Shown: positions 7,455 through 15,603 of the stretch, in pieces
How positions within the stretch are numbered: position 1 is the stretch's first letter
How the letters are laid out: each line of letters starts with the position of its first letter
Assembly: GCF_002760615.1 (NCBI RefSeq)
Contig: NZ_AWWI01000115.1
Span: 1 to 34,101, forward strand
From: Puniceibacterium antarcticum
GTDB taxonomy: Bacteria > Pseudomonadota > Alphaproteobacteria > Rhodobacterales > Rhodobacteraceae
Length of the DNA: 34,101 bases
Direction: 5' to 3'
Made by a program: the position numbers and the translations under genes
Notes under the pieces: model-generated
Databases searched by the model: none
The model's input: the letters and a program-made list of their open reading frames with translations, nothing else
Told to the model about the DNA's origin: nothing

Positions 7455-8914
7455 GTCATAAACTCCTGTTTCAGGCCCGTGACGGCTTTGCGATAGGATT
7501 TAAGCTGGGCTGAGGTCAGTGCCGCGGCGGGCCATGTCAGCATCAGTGAGATGGTGGCAGCCAAGACGACGAAGCCCGCATGATAGGCTGCCGGGAGGCA
7601 CAAAAGTGCGAGCGCGAGCATTATGGTATGCTGAACGGGGATGCGCCCATGATCTGCGTCGGTTGCGACGCACTTGTCTGTGACGACGAATTGGAAACGC
7701 CGTCCTGCCATGGTGTCGAAGGTCGCACTGGCGGACGCCGGTGCGAGCGCCAAGCGGCTTGCGAGCGCACCCAGTATGGTGCCAAGTGCCTGCCTGTCGC
7801 GCAGGCCACGGTCGAGGATGCGCCAGACGAGTTCACCCAGTCCAAGGAATACGGTGGTGGCGGCAAGCAGAACGACAAAATTGTTTGCCGCCCCTGTCAG
7901 AAGGCCGATGAGAAGGACGAGTGCCGGAAGTAGCGACACATTAAGCCAAGCCGTTAGCTGCGCGAGCAGCGCGATGCGTTTGCGCGATGGAAGACTGCTT
8001 TTACAACCGAGTATGATTGGCAAATGCAGCAGCAGAGTCTGCAGATTGCCGCTGGCCCAGCGATGACGCTGCTTTTCGAGATCGCGCAGCGAGAAGGGCA
8101 GGTAGCCCATGCCGACGACTTGTGAAATATATCGACCAGAAAAACCGGCCTGACACAACCTCACGCCCATTTCTGCATCTTCAGTGGTTGTGCGACCGGA
8201 CCAGCCGCCGCAAGCTATCAGGGCGGCCTTTGAGACCACACAGAGTGTTCCGGTCAGCAGCACCGATTCCGCGCCATCCCCAACTTCCGCGCTTGAGCGG
8301 AAATACTCTTCGAGTTCAGCGTCGACACCTTTTAGGCGGCCTTGAGAATGTGCATAGGCCTGAGGGAACTGCACGTAATCTGCGCCAGTTCGTGTCAGTG
8401 CCGACTGCGATGCTTTAAGGAAATCCGCACTGACCTGATAATCCGCATCCACTGTCACAACATGGGTCGCTTCGCTTCGGGATTGGGCTAGTGCAATGTT
8501 CAGCGCACCAGCCTTTGCACCCTTAACGTCGTCCTGATGCAGGTATCTGAAGGTCGGCCCTCGCCCGTTACACCACTTCTCGACTGGCCGCCAAAGTTCA
8601 GGATCGGCAGTGTTGTTGTCCATCACGATGACCTCGTACCCAGAGTGGGGCCAGTTCTGCTCATCAAGGGATTGCAGGGTTTTGATGACCATGTCCGGCG
8701 GCTCGTCATGTGTGGCGACATGCACGGAGAAGAACGGGTCGACCTCAACAGTGTGATCCGGTCCCCTGTTGGGCAGATAGGCACTCGCAGAGATCCGAAC
8801 TGCTATGAGGCATAGTTGCAGCGCGAGCACCGCACCACAGATTACGGCCCCTGCCAAGGGCATGATGATACACAGGGCGGCAAGGCAAAAGGGTAGAAAT
8901 ATGCCACAGTTCAT
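7451..8914 (-). CDS. Membrane GT2 synthase of the cellulose/chitin synthase type
   Basis: This is the first gene of the operon (487 residues). Two hydrophobic segments occupy residues 1-45. The GT2 domain follows, with a D-x-D at 156-158 (V-D-A-D), T-E-D at 244-246 and Q-R-H-R-W at 282-286. These are the motifs of processive synthases such as BcsA, NodC and hyaluronan synthase. At least three or four further membrane helices lie between 305 and 475. Such enzymes both polymerise and extrude a beta-linked glycan; a non-processive role on a lipid acceptor is also possible. The PilZ domain of BcsA is absent. The ATG is preceded by a GGGGGT ribosome site. The next gene overlaps by 4 bases. Confidence 0.9.
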   Translation of the reverse strand: MNCGIFLPFCLAALCIIMPLAGAVICGAVLALQLCLIAVRISASAYLPNRGPDHTVEVDPFFSVHVATHDEPPDMVIKTLQSLDEQNWPHSGYEVIVMDNNTADPELWRPVEKWCNGRGPTFRYLHQDDVKGAKAGALNIALAQSRSEATHVVTVDADYQVSADFLKASQSALTRTGADYVQFPQAYAHSQGRLKGVDAELEEYFRSSAEVGDGAESVLLTGTLCVVSKAALIACGGWSGRTTTEDAEMGVRLCQAGFSGRYISQVVGMGYLPFSLRDLEKQRHRWASGNLQTLLLHLPIILGCKSSLPSRKRIALLAQLTAWLNVSLLPALVLLIGLLTGAANNFVVLLAATTVFLGLGELVWRILDRGLRDRQALGTILGALASRLALAPASASATFDTMAGRRFQFVVTDKCVATDADHGRIPVQHTIMLALALLCLPAAYHAGFVVLAATISLMLTWPAAALTSAQLKSYRKAVTGLKQEFMT

Positions 8915-9132
8915 GGTTCACCCCCGAGGTGTTGCAGGCAGATTCGGACTGGAGAAATCATCAGGACGCCGACAAAGGCCGATGGGCTTCCATGGATTGA
9001 CAACCGCTGCGGCAGGCCAAAGGTTCCCACTGTGAAAGAAGATATAAGTAAATGAAATTTAACGATAAAGTTTGATCGGGAGATAACTTATCAGTAAAAT
9101 AAAACGCGTTCGTTAAACTGTGTTAATCCACG
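8915..9132 (-). promoter_or_regulatory. AT-rich leader/promoter region of the glycan operon
   Basis: The 218 bases between the Crp/Fnr regulator stop and the membrane synthase start include a markedly AT-rich stretch (about 9030-9125) in otherwise GC-rich surroundings. A palindrome GATAA-C-TTATC lies at 9082-9092, a candidate operator. A TTGAT half-site at 9072-9076 resembles half of an FNR box, but its partner is not well placed. No convincing -35/-10 pair was found. Position and composition make this the likely promoter of the seven-gene operon. Confidence 0.45.
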
Positions 9133-9876
9133 TCAGACTTTGTTCGCTGGAAACCAGCCTATGTCCATATCGGAGTAACGATCCCGGAAATCGGTCGCTT
9201 CCTCCATGGCCTCGGGGCGAAGCAGGTGGACAGTGTTTCCTGTCCGAGCAATGTCCCCGTCTTTCTCCATCCTTGAAAGTGTCTTGCTGACATAGACATT
9301 GGTCAAGCCGACGTAGGCCGCAATCTGGCTCTGGTTTAGCGGAAGTCTCAAGACATCACTCATCCCCTTATTGGTGATTTTCAAACGCGCCAGAAGATCT
9401 AGCAGCATGTAGCTGATCCGTGCCCGGGCGGTCATGCTTCCTAATGCCCGCAGGAGGTCGAGCAGGATGATCTGATCGCGCAATGCGATGGACAGAATAA
9501 GAGCAGAAAGGCGGGGAGAGTCCCGCAAGATGACGTCGAGCGCGGTCTTGGGGAAGGGGCAGAGCACAACATCCTCGGCGGCGCAGAGGGTCGAGGTAAC
9601 ATGTTTCTGCGACACATCCGGAAAGCCGATGATATCGCCGGGCAAATGCAGTTTCACAATCTGCCGACTGCCATCGGGCAGGTCGTTGTAACTGAAAAGC
9701 CAGCCCTGCTTCACCACGAAAAGGTCGGTGCAGGGATCGTCCATTTGATAGATGTCCGTCCCAGCCCCGTAACTGCGTTCGGATTTTTCCAGTGTCGAAA
9801 GCCTCTGCCTGTCGTCTTCACTCAGAGAAATGTAGTGTCCAAGCTTGGAAACGAGGCAGCTCGCTCGGTCGGTCAT
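9133..9876 (-). CDS. Crp/Fnr family transcriptional regulator
   Basis: This 247-residue protein has an N-terminal cyclic-nucleotide-binding-like beta barrel (about 30-115, with L-P-G-D-I-I-G-F at 78-85), a long dimer helix (about 120-145) and a C-terminal winged helix. The helix-turn-helix L-N-Q-S-Q-I-A-A-Y-V-G-L-T-N-V-Y-V-S-K-T-L lies near 180-200. It lacks the spaced N-terminal cysteine cluster of true FNR, so an iron-sulfur oxygen sensor is unlikely. The ligand is unknown. It is followed in the same orientation by the glycan operon after 218 bases, so it may regulate that operon. A GGAG ribosome site precedes the ATG. Confidence 0.92.
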   Translation of the reverse strand: MTDRASCLVSKLGHYISLSEDDRQRLSTLEKSERSYGAGTDIYQMDDPCTDLFVVKQGWLFSYNDLPDGSRQIVKLHLPGDIIGFPDVSQKHVTSTLCAAEDVVLCPFPKTALDVILRDSPRLSALILSIALRDQIILLDLLRALGSMTARARISYMLLDLLARLKITNKGMSDVLRLPLNQSQIAAYVGLTNVYVSKTLSRMEKDGDIARTGNTVHLLRPEAMEEATDFRDRYSDMDIGWFPANKV

Positions 9877-9925
9877 TCACGCGTCTCCGGGTTGCTTGTG
9901 CTCATCCAGTCAAAGTTTCTGAGCC

Positions 9926-9950
9926 TGTCAAGATCCTTCGTCTAAAGGAT
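9926..9950 (-). promoter_or_regulatory. Candidate promoter/operator of the Crp/Fnr gene
   Basis: On the minus strand a perfect TTGACA hexamer (9926-9931) lies about 50 bases upstream of the regulator start. Directly upstream of it is an inverted repeat ATCCTT-N6-AAGGAT (9933-9950). No good -10 hexamer is found at the right spacing. The repeat could bind a regulator, perhaps the Crp/Fnr protein itself. Confidence 0.35.
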
Positions 9951-10045
9951 TGTCGGCTCAATAAAAGACTTTGGATAAATGGCGTCACTGATATAGCCTC
10001 GCCTGCACGCGATAATCATGCTCCGCGAAGATTGCCCAGGGCCGA

Positions 10046-10573
10046 TCAGGGGGTGTCTTCGATCCCGCGTATACCTTTCAACACATCAGATCGTGAAAGG
10101 GGCACGGGGTTCAGGTCGCGGAGAACACTGACATCCCCGGTGGTTTCAAGAACCACTGCGATGACCTGTTCGGTATTCCAGACGTTGGCCTCCCGCATTT
10201 TGGCAAACAAATCGGCTTCTGTGACCCGTGCCGTCGCTAGGTTCTCGGTGTAGATCTTCTGACCGGCCATCAGCAACAGTGGCGTGTTGTCCACAGCGCC
10301 GCGGAAACCGTGAACATGAACCCGCAGCCAAGCGACAATGCCCTGAAAAAGGAAAATTGCCACTATGGCCGCGATTGCAATACTCAGGTCAAGGCTCTTG
10401 TCGACGATTGCCGTCGCCACCAGAGAGCCCGTGGCAATGGTCATCGCAAAGTCGAAGATCGACATTTTCGAGAACGAGCGAAGCCCTTGTATCCTTGTCA
10501 GGACGATGACCACGACGATAATCACGCCGGTTCTGAAAAAGGGTTCCAGCACGGAAAATTCCTTATTGTCCAA
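10046..10573 (-). CDS. DUF421 (YetF/YcaP-like) membrane protein
   Basis: The 175-residue product has three N-terminal hydrophobic helices (about 12-30, 40-58 and 65-85), followed by a soluble domain with the DUF421 features G-x-V-D-N-T-P-L-L-L-M and I-Y-x-E-N-L, and a later L-R-E-A/M-R-E-A-N-V-W region. The family is widespread in the inner membrane and its function is poorly known. It lies 70 bases after the catalase gene on the same strand, so the two may form a stress-related transcript. The recorded start is a TTG at 10573 without a clear ribosome site; an in-frame GTG seven codons later is an alternative. Confidence 0.85.
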   Translation of the reverse strand: MDNKEFSVLEPFFRTGVIIVVVIVLTRIQGLRSFSKMSIFDFAMTIATGSLVATAIVDKSLDLSIAIAAIVAIFLFQGIVAWLRVHVHGFRGAVDNTPLLLMAGQKIYTENLATARVTEADLFAKMREANVWNTEQVIAVVLETTGDVSVLRDLNPVPLSRSDVLKGIRGIEDTP

Positions 10574-10594
10574 AATGTCAGGCTCGGCGCGGTG

Positions 10595-10629
10595 GCCTGC
10601 ACATCAGGCTTTGTGACCGACGTGCAGGC
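10595..10629 (-). other. Intercistronic hairpin between the catalase and DUF421 genes
   Basis: GCCTGCAC (10595-10602) pairs with GTGCAGGC (10622-10629) around a 19-base loop. It occupies much of the 70-base gap after the catalase stop. There is no T-tract, so it looks more like an RNA-stability or attenuation element than a full terminator. Confidence 0.35.
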
Positions 10630-10643
10630 AGGAAGTTCAGGCC

Positions 10644-12752
10644 TTACGAAAGCCGGTCCCAGAAGCGGACCTTGGCGCAGGCCGAGACGAAGGACTTTGC
10701 GTCGCCCTTCTTGTTTAGGGCGATGACGCCGTCGTCAGGTGAGTCGATGCCCGATGACTTCAGGAACGCAGCACCTGCGCCCCCGACACCGATGAACTTG
10801 CCATGAGCAAAGGCATCCGCCGCAAAAGTCTTGGCGGCGTGCATCCCCTTCAGGGCCTTTGCACCGTCTTCCGAGGCGAGTATGACCACAGCATCATAGA
10901 GCACGGAGGGGCCGCCATCGATCTTTTGCTGTGCGGGCACTTCCTTTCCACCTGCCGTCACAATGCCGCCGATCTTAGGCGCAACGACCTCAAAGATGCC
11001 TCCAGCATCCTTGATGGCGTTCATCACGCCGTCGAGCAGATCGTCGTCGATGCCGTCGGTCAGCAGAAGACCCATCTTGCGACCCGCAAAACTGTCGGGA
11101 CCGTTCTTAAGGATCGACAACGAATCTGATGGCTTCAGCCCTTCGACCGGGGTGCGAGCGGGTGTGTGCGCCTTTGGTACCGATTTGAGGCCCAGCCCAT
11201 CGGCGACCTTGGCGGCGAGATCTTTATCGATGTTGGGCAGGTGAGCCACCAGCCGCTCCCGGATCGCGGGAGTCTCGACCTTCGAGAGTTCAAAGACGAT
11301 TGCACTGGCAATGTGGTCCTGCTCGATCCCGGTCTGGCTGATGTAGAACTGGCGAGCCTGACTGTAGTGATCGGCAAACAGTTCGCCTCGGACCTTGCGC
11401 TTTTCGCCATCCACCTGCTCGGGATAGGATCTATGACCCTTCTCGGGATCGGCGCGCGGACCGCCCTGCGCCCAGCCGTTGGGTTCGTAATTGGCGCGAC
11501 CGACGGGATTGTGCATCGCCATGTGACCGTCCTGCTGGAAGTGATGGAACGGGCATTTCGGGGCATTGATCGGGATATGGGTGAAGTTCGGCCCACCTAG
11601 ACGCTTGGTCTGTGTATCGAGATACGAGAAGTTGCGTCCTTGCAGCAGTGGGTCGTTTGTGAAGTCTATGCCCGGCACGATATTTTGTGTGCAGAAGGCC
11701 ACCTGTTCGGTTTCGGCAAAGAAGTTGTCGACCATTCGGTCGAGCACAAGCCTCCCAACAATACGCACCGGTACGTCCTCTTCCGGAATCAGCTTCGTGG
11801 CGTCGAGCACGTCAAACGGGAACGTGTCGGCGAACGCATCGTCAAAGACCTGAACGCCCAGCTCCCATTCCGGATAATCTCCGTTCTGGATAGCCGTCCA
11901 CAGGTCCCGACGGTGGAAATCCGGATCGGCGCCGTTGATCTTTACCGCCTCGTCCCAGATCACCGATTGCAGGCCCTGCTTCGGCTTCCAGTGGAACTTG
12001 ACGAACTGGCTTTTGCCCTCGGCCGTCACCAAGCGGAATGTGTGGACGCCAAAGCCTTCCATGAACCGGAAGGAGCGCGGAATCGCCCGATCCGACATGG
12101 TCCACATCACCATGTGCATGGCCTCGGGCATCAGCGAGATGAAGTCCCAGAAGTTGTCATGCGCCGACTGCGCCTGCGGGAAGGCGCGGTCCGGCGCTTC
12201 CTTGACCGAATGGATGAGATCGGGGAATTTCATTGCATCCTGGATGAAAAAGACCGGGATGTTGTTGCCAACGATGTCCCAGTTGCCCTCTTCGGTGTAT
12301 AGCTTCACCGCAAAGCCGCGCACGTCCCGGGCAAGGTCAACCGATCCCTTGTTGCCCGCCACTGTCGAGAACCGCACGAAGGCCGGAACCCGGCGTCCCT
12401 TTTCCTGAAACAGATGCGCCGAGGTCAAGTCAGATAGGTCTTCGGTCGCCTCGAAATATCCATGCGCACCATAACCGCGGGCATGGACCACACGTTCGGG
12501 GATCCGTTCGTGATCAAAATGGAAGATCTTTTCGCGAAAGTGGAAATCCTCCAGAAGGGCGGGTCCTCGCGCGCCCACGCGCAGGGTGTTCTGATTGTCG
12601 CCCACGGGAATTCCCTGAGATGTGGTCAAGGCAGGGCCATCACCGCGCTGATGCGTCTCGCCGCCTTCGCCGGGCACGTTCTTTCGCTCTTTGGTGTCAT
12701 TGGACGACTGTGTTTCGGCGCTCGGTGTGTAAAGGCCGGATTGATCTGCCAT
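10644..12752 (-). CDS. katE: Large-subunit (clade 2) catalase, HPII type
   Basis: This 702-residue protein breaks down hydrogen peroxide. The catalytic His lies in R-V-V-H-A-R-G (His 90), followed by R-F-S-T-V-A-G, the N-N-I-P-V-F-F-I-Q Asn region and the proximal haem site [10 protein letters not shown]. Length above 700 residues and the extra C-terminal domain, a class I amidotransferase-like flavodoxin fold (about 540-700), mark it as a large-subunit catalase. The frame continues upstream to 12842, but the ATG at 12752 is preceded by an AAGGAA ribosome site 8 bases away and begins with a polar extension usual for the family, so it is preferred. It is followed by the DUF421 gene. Confidence 0.95.
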   Translation of the reverse strand: MADQSGLYTPSAETQSSNDTKERKNVPGEGGETHQRGDGPALTTSQGIPVGDNQNTLRVGARGPALLEDFHFREKIFHFDHERIPERVVHARGYGAHGYFEATEDLSDLTSAHLFQEKGRRVPAFVRFSTVAGNKGSVDLARDVRGFAVKLYTEEGNWDIVGNNIPVFFIQDAMKFPDLIHSVKEAPDRAFPQAQSAHDNFWDFISLMPEAMHMVMWTMSDRAIPRSFRFMEGFGVHTFRLVTAEGKSQFVKFHWKPKQGLQSVIWDEAVKINGADPDFHRRDLWTAIQNGDYPEWELGVQVFDDAFADTFPFDVLDATKLIPEEDVPVRIVGRLVLDRMVDNFFAETEQVAFCTQNIVPGIDFTNDPLLQGRNFSYLDTQTKRLGGPNFTHIPINAPKCPFHHFQQDGHMAMHNPVGRANYEPNGWAQGGPRADPEKGHRSYPEQVDGEKRKVRGELFADHYSQARQFYISQTGIEQDHIASAIVFELSKVETPAIRERLVAHLPNIDKDLAAKVADGLGLKSVPKAHTPARTPVEGLKPSDSLSILKNGPDSFAGRKMGLLLTDGIDDDLLDGVMNAIKDAGGIFEVVAPKIGGIVTAGGKEVPAQQKIDGGPSVLYDAVVILASEDGAKALKGMHAAKTFAADAFAHGKFIGVGGAGAAFLKSSGIDSPDDGVIALNKKGDAKSFVSACAKVRFWDRLS

Positions 12753-13180
12753 GAGCTCAGTTCCTTGTGAGGGGCATCGCCCGCTCGGAGCCGGGCGGGT
12801 CAGTGCGCTCATTCCAACACTCCATCGCGCTGAAGGTTCCAATTGCCTGGTGCACTGTTCGCTTTCGGAAAAAAGGCACTCTTTGCTGTATTATGAGCCG
12901 GAACAAGATAGTGATCGCGCGTTGGCGAAAAGTAATCTCTTCTCGTCCCAACCAAAGGGGATATCAGCGGTTGGTGGCGTGAGGAGACCGATCTTAGGAG
13001 GTTGGGGGGGGCAGCATTATGAGCTAATAGATCATTCAGTCGGACACGGTCCTGCCGGACACTATCCTCTCTGTTCGCAAGGATAACCGAACTTTTGAAT
13101 TATCTCACCAATGTTACTAAGGGCACCTACGGCTGTTCGGGTTTTGGTCTTGTCAGCCTGAATATCACGTCTCAAAATAT
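12753..13180 (-). promoter_or_regulatory. Long leader region of the catalase gene
   Basis: No gene is supported in these 428 bases. On the minus strand GGAAC-N16-TGTT lies about 70-95 bases upstream of the catalase start, three of four matches at the -10 to the GGAAC/CGTT pattern of extracytoplasmic stress sigma factors; this may be chance. A run of eight or nine G lies near 13007. Two GGACAC copies lie near 13045-13065. A T-G-A-A-T-A-T hairpin with its complement (13159-13183) overlaps the kinase stop codon and may weakly terminate that gene. Confidence 0.3.
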
Positions 13181-14372
13181 TCAGTGTTCCAACGTTTTCA
13201 GTTCTGCCTGTTGCTGGATCATTTTCAGGATCCGTCGTTCGTCAACCGGCTTCGGCAGGAATAGCACTTCATCGAATATGTCGGGAAGCTGATCTTTCGA
13301 ATAGCCGGATACGCACAGGAAAGGCACACCCTGTTTTTGGAGCTCAAGCGCCACGGGTTCCGAGGTTTCAGTGCCACGTTTGACATCGAGAATTGCAAAG
13401 GAAGGGCGCGCGTGCGCGATAAGGGCAAGTGCATCTTCGACATTGCCCGTCGGGCCAATCATGGCCAGCCCAGCTTCCTCCAGCATTTCCGAGATTGAGC
13501 GCGTAAGCAGCGCGTCGTCATCGACGATGAGCACGCCCACCTCTTCGCTTTTTCTGGTCAGAGGTTCGGCACGCACGGAGGCTGTGTCATCGACGACCGT
13601 CACCGACGCCAACGGACACGTCAAACGCCAAATCAGCCCGGAGGGCTCATACTTCGCATCCACCGAACCGCCCAATCCCGACGTGAGAAGCGAGCCGGAA
13701 ACGAGGCTACCGAACCCGGTTCGCTGCGGTGCCTTGACCGACGGTCCGCCCGTCTCTCGCCACTCCATGACATAGCTATGCCTGTCTTCGGTCCGTTCCC
13801 TGCGCCAGCTGATCTGAACCTGTCCGGAGGTGTTGGAAAGTGCGCCATATTTCCCCGCGTTGGTCGTCAATTCGTGCAAAGCCATTCCCAGTTTTTCCGC
13901 CGCTTCGGGGAAAATCATTATGGGAGACCCATCGACATGAATGCGGTTTTCAAAAAGATCCGAGAAATGCGCCAGCTGACCGCGAACCAAATCGTTCAGA
14001 TCAACTGTCTTCCACTCGGATTTGACAAGAATATCCTGGTTCGCTGCTAGCGCAGAGATCCGATCCGAGAAACGTTCGAGGAAGCCATAGATCCCGCTTG
14101 ATGCCGTGCGTCTGGCGATGACGTTGACCAGTGACAGCATGTTCTTGGCGCAATGGTTCACCTCTTTCAGCAGAAGCTCGACATGATCTTTGTGACGCTT
14201 GATGTCGGTAATATCGTGGAATAGGTTGGCAATCCGGCTATCTTCCGGTTTGTCGATCGGGAATGCGTAGACATCGAACGCCCGGTTCAGCATTTCCGAG
14301 TGCTCTTCAAAGCGCCTTGGCTTGCGTGTCCGGGCAACGTCGCCATAAAATTCGTACCAATGCTCTTCTAGG
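13181..14372 (-). pseudogene. HWE histidine kinase with C-terminal receiver domain, 5' end lost
   Basis: The frame is open through 14372 and the visible start at 14293 lies inside a PAS domain: S-L-E-E-H-W-Y-E-F-Y and F-D-V-Y-A-F-P-I are standard PAS segments split by that ATG. Numbering from that ATG, the phosphoacceptor is His 47 (E-V-N-H-C-A-K-N; the usual Arg after His is Cys). The HWE kinase signatures are H-E-L-T-T-N-A-G-K-Y-G (140-150) and W-R-E (178-180). A receiver domain follows (V-L-I-V-D-D-D at 254-260, acceptor Asp 303, Lys in L-P-K-P). The coding sequence stops abruptly at the end of an IS6-family remnant at 14373, so the N-terminal sensor is missing. A shortened kinase could still be made from 14293. 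Confidence 0.85.
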
Positions 14373-14742
14373 GATTGTGTCGCAAAATTTTGGGTGAAGC
14401 GAGATGAGGCTTCAGCTGGACAACTATGCTGCCAGCTGGCCGAACTGCGCGAAGCCGGACAGCCCTGATCGATCGAATTTCCCTTTACGGATCATGTGAG
14501 CGACTTCGATGCTTGCCAGAGTTGCTGCCGCTGAATTGAGCGATTTAAAGGTCTGCATAGGGCGCGTAATCCTTTTTATAAAGCGATGGTCCTGCTCAAT
14601 GATATTATTGAGATATTTCACCTGCGGGACATCGATCAACCAGCACCAGCTATTCATAACCAGTACCCACCTGCCAATTCAAAGGGGGCTCCTATCACAG
14701 CTTGGCGGGCAGGCAAATATTCTCAAACTTTGTGACAGAACC
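14373..14742 (-). mobile_element. Internally deleted IS6-family element, copy 1
   Basis: The left terminal repeat begins at 14373 (GATTGTGTCGCAAA) and a matching inverted end AAACTTTGTGACAGAACC closes at 14742, giving about 370 bases instead of the usual 800 or so. Inside, minus-strand codons 14657-14424 encode the C-terminal 77 residues of an IS6 DDE transposase: V-K-Y-L-N-N-I-I-E-Q-D-H-R with the catalytic Glu, K-R-I-T-R-P-M, and a typical H-M-I-R-K-G tail. The rest of the transposase is deleted. No 8-base target duplication is visible (left flank CTTCTAGG, right flank TCCGCCTC), so the flanks have been rearranged. The left end cuts the histidine kinase gene. Confidence 0.88.
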
Positions 14743-14852
14743 TCCGCCTCTGGCCCTGAGGCTCCATCATAACCGCCGATGCGGGGGGCTGAAACTCGGC
14801 CTTGCCGCACTAGTTCCATGCGGAACGGGAAAGTCTGGGATGGAACAGGACC

Positions 14853-15425
14853 ATGATCTTAAACGCGATGACCGCACAGCTTTGGCGCCTGCTGCTTGTG
14901 GCCTGCTTGATGTGGCCGGGGGTCGCCCGTGCCAATGACTGGGACGCCCTCGAACAACCCGGAGCCTTCGCGCTGATGCGCCATGAACAGGCCCCCGGGA
15001 TCGGCGATCCTGCGGACTTCACGCTTGGGGATTGCACCACGCAGCGCAACCTCGACGCGTCGGGCCGCGCGCAGGCGCAGCAGATCGGTGCGGCATTCCG
15101 GGATCGCGGCATTGGATTCGATGCGGTCCTCACCAGCCAGTGGTGCCGCTGCCGCGACACGGCCATGCTGCTGGACCTTGGGCCGGTGAGCGAGGCGCCA
15201 GTCTTCAATTCGTTCTTTCGCGACGCGGCTGCGCGGCTATCGCAGACCGAAGCCGCACGGGCGGAACTCGCGGCACGGTCGGGCCGCATCCTTGTCGTCA
15301 CGCATCAGGTGAACATCACCGCGCTGACCGGTCAAAATACCAGATCGGGCGAAATGCTTGTGGTCCGGGCAGACCCTGACACGGATGGATTCGAGGTGCT
15401 GGGCAGCATCCTCATCGCGCCCTGA
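14853..15425 (+). CDS. Periplasmic histidine phosphatase family protein
   Basis: The 190-residue product begins with a signal peptide ending near A-R-A (residues 25-27). The catalytic motif is L-M-R-H-E (41-45; the family consensus is RHG or RHA/E, with His 44 as phospho-acceptor). It is followed by T-Q-R-N-L-D-A-S-G-R-A-Q-A, a T-S-Q-W-C-R-C-R-D-T-A segment and the second catalytic His in V-V-T-H-Q-V-N-I-T. These are features of the secreted branch of the histidine phosphatase superfamily; the substrate is unknown. An ATG five codons later is possible, but the first is preceded by a GGAACAGG-like ribosome site. It lies between two IS6 remnants as presumed transposon cargo. Confidence 0.88.
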   Translation: MILNAMTAQLWRLLLVACLMWPGVARANDWDALEQPGAFALMRHEQAPGIGDPADFTLGDCTTQRNLDASGRAQAQQIGAAFRDRGIGFDAVLTSQWCRCRDTAMLLDLGPVSEAPVFNSFFRDAAARLSQTEAARAELAARSGRILVVTHQVNITALTGQNTRSGEMLVVRADPDTDGFEVLGSILIAP

Positions 15426-15603
15426 TGCGGCAGCGCATTTCAGGATGCAGCGTTGCCGTGTTTCGGATCTGACCTGAGATGCCGACGGGTCGTATGTGCG
15501 TCGGAGCGGTGCCCGCATCGCGAAAACGTGTGCAGCTTTTGAGGGAAAGGCCCGGCAAAAACGCTATCATCATCGAAATCGTCAATCACGAGGACATAGC
15601 CAG

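Noticed and set aside
9072-9086. Possible FNR box in the glycan operon leader (TTGAT-CGGG-AGATAA)
   Set aside because: The second half does not match ATCAA and the spacing is not right, so only the separate GATAA-C-TTATC palindrome was kept.
10803-12770. Long open frames on the plus strand opposite the catalase gene, including one of 220 codons
   Set aside because: They lie opposite a clear catalase with all motifs. High GC makes long antisense frames common, and their translations show no domain pattern.
12753-12842. N-terminal 30-codon extension of the catalase
   Set aside because: The ATG at 12752 has a good ribosome site and a normal N-terminus. The extension is unlike family members and lacks a ribosome site.
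12800-12850. EcfG-type promoter GGAAC-N16-TGTT upstream of the catalase
   Set aside because: The -10 matches only three of four bases and many Rhodobacterales are thought to lack this sigma system. It is mentioned only as a weak candidate.
15496-15603. Upstream 36-codon extension of the PQQ dehydrogenase
   Set aside because: It would place basic, non-hydrophobic residues before a clear signal sequence that begins at 15604.
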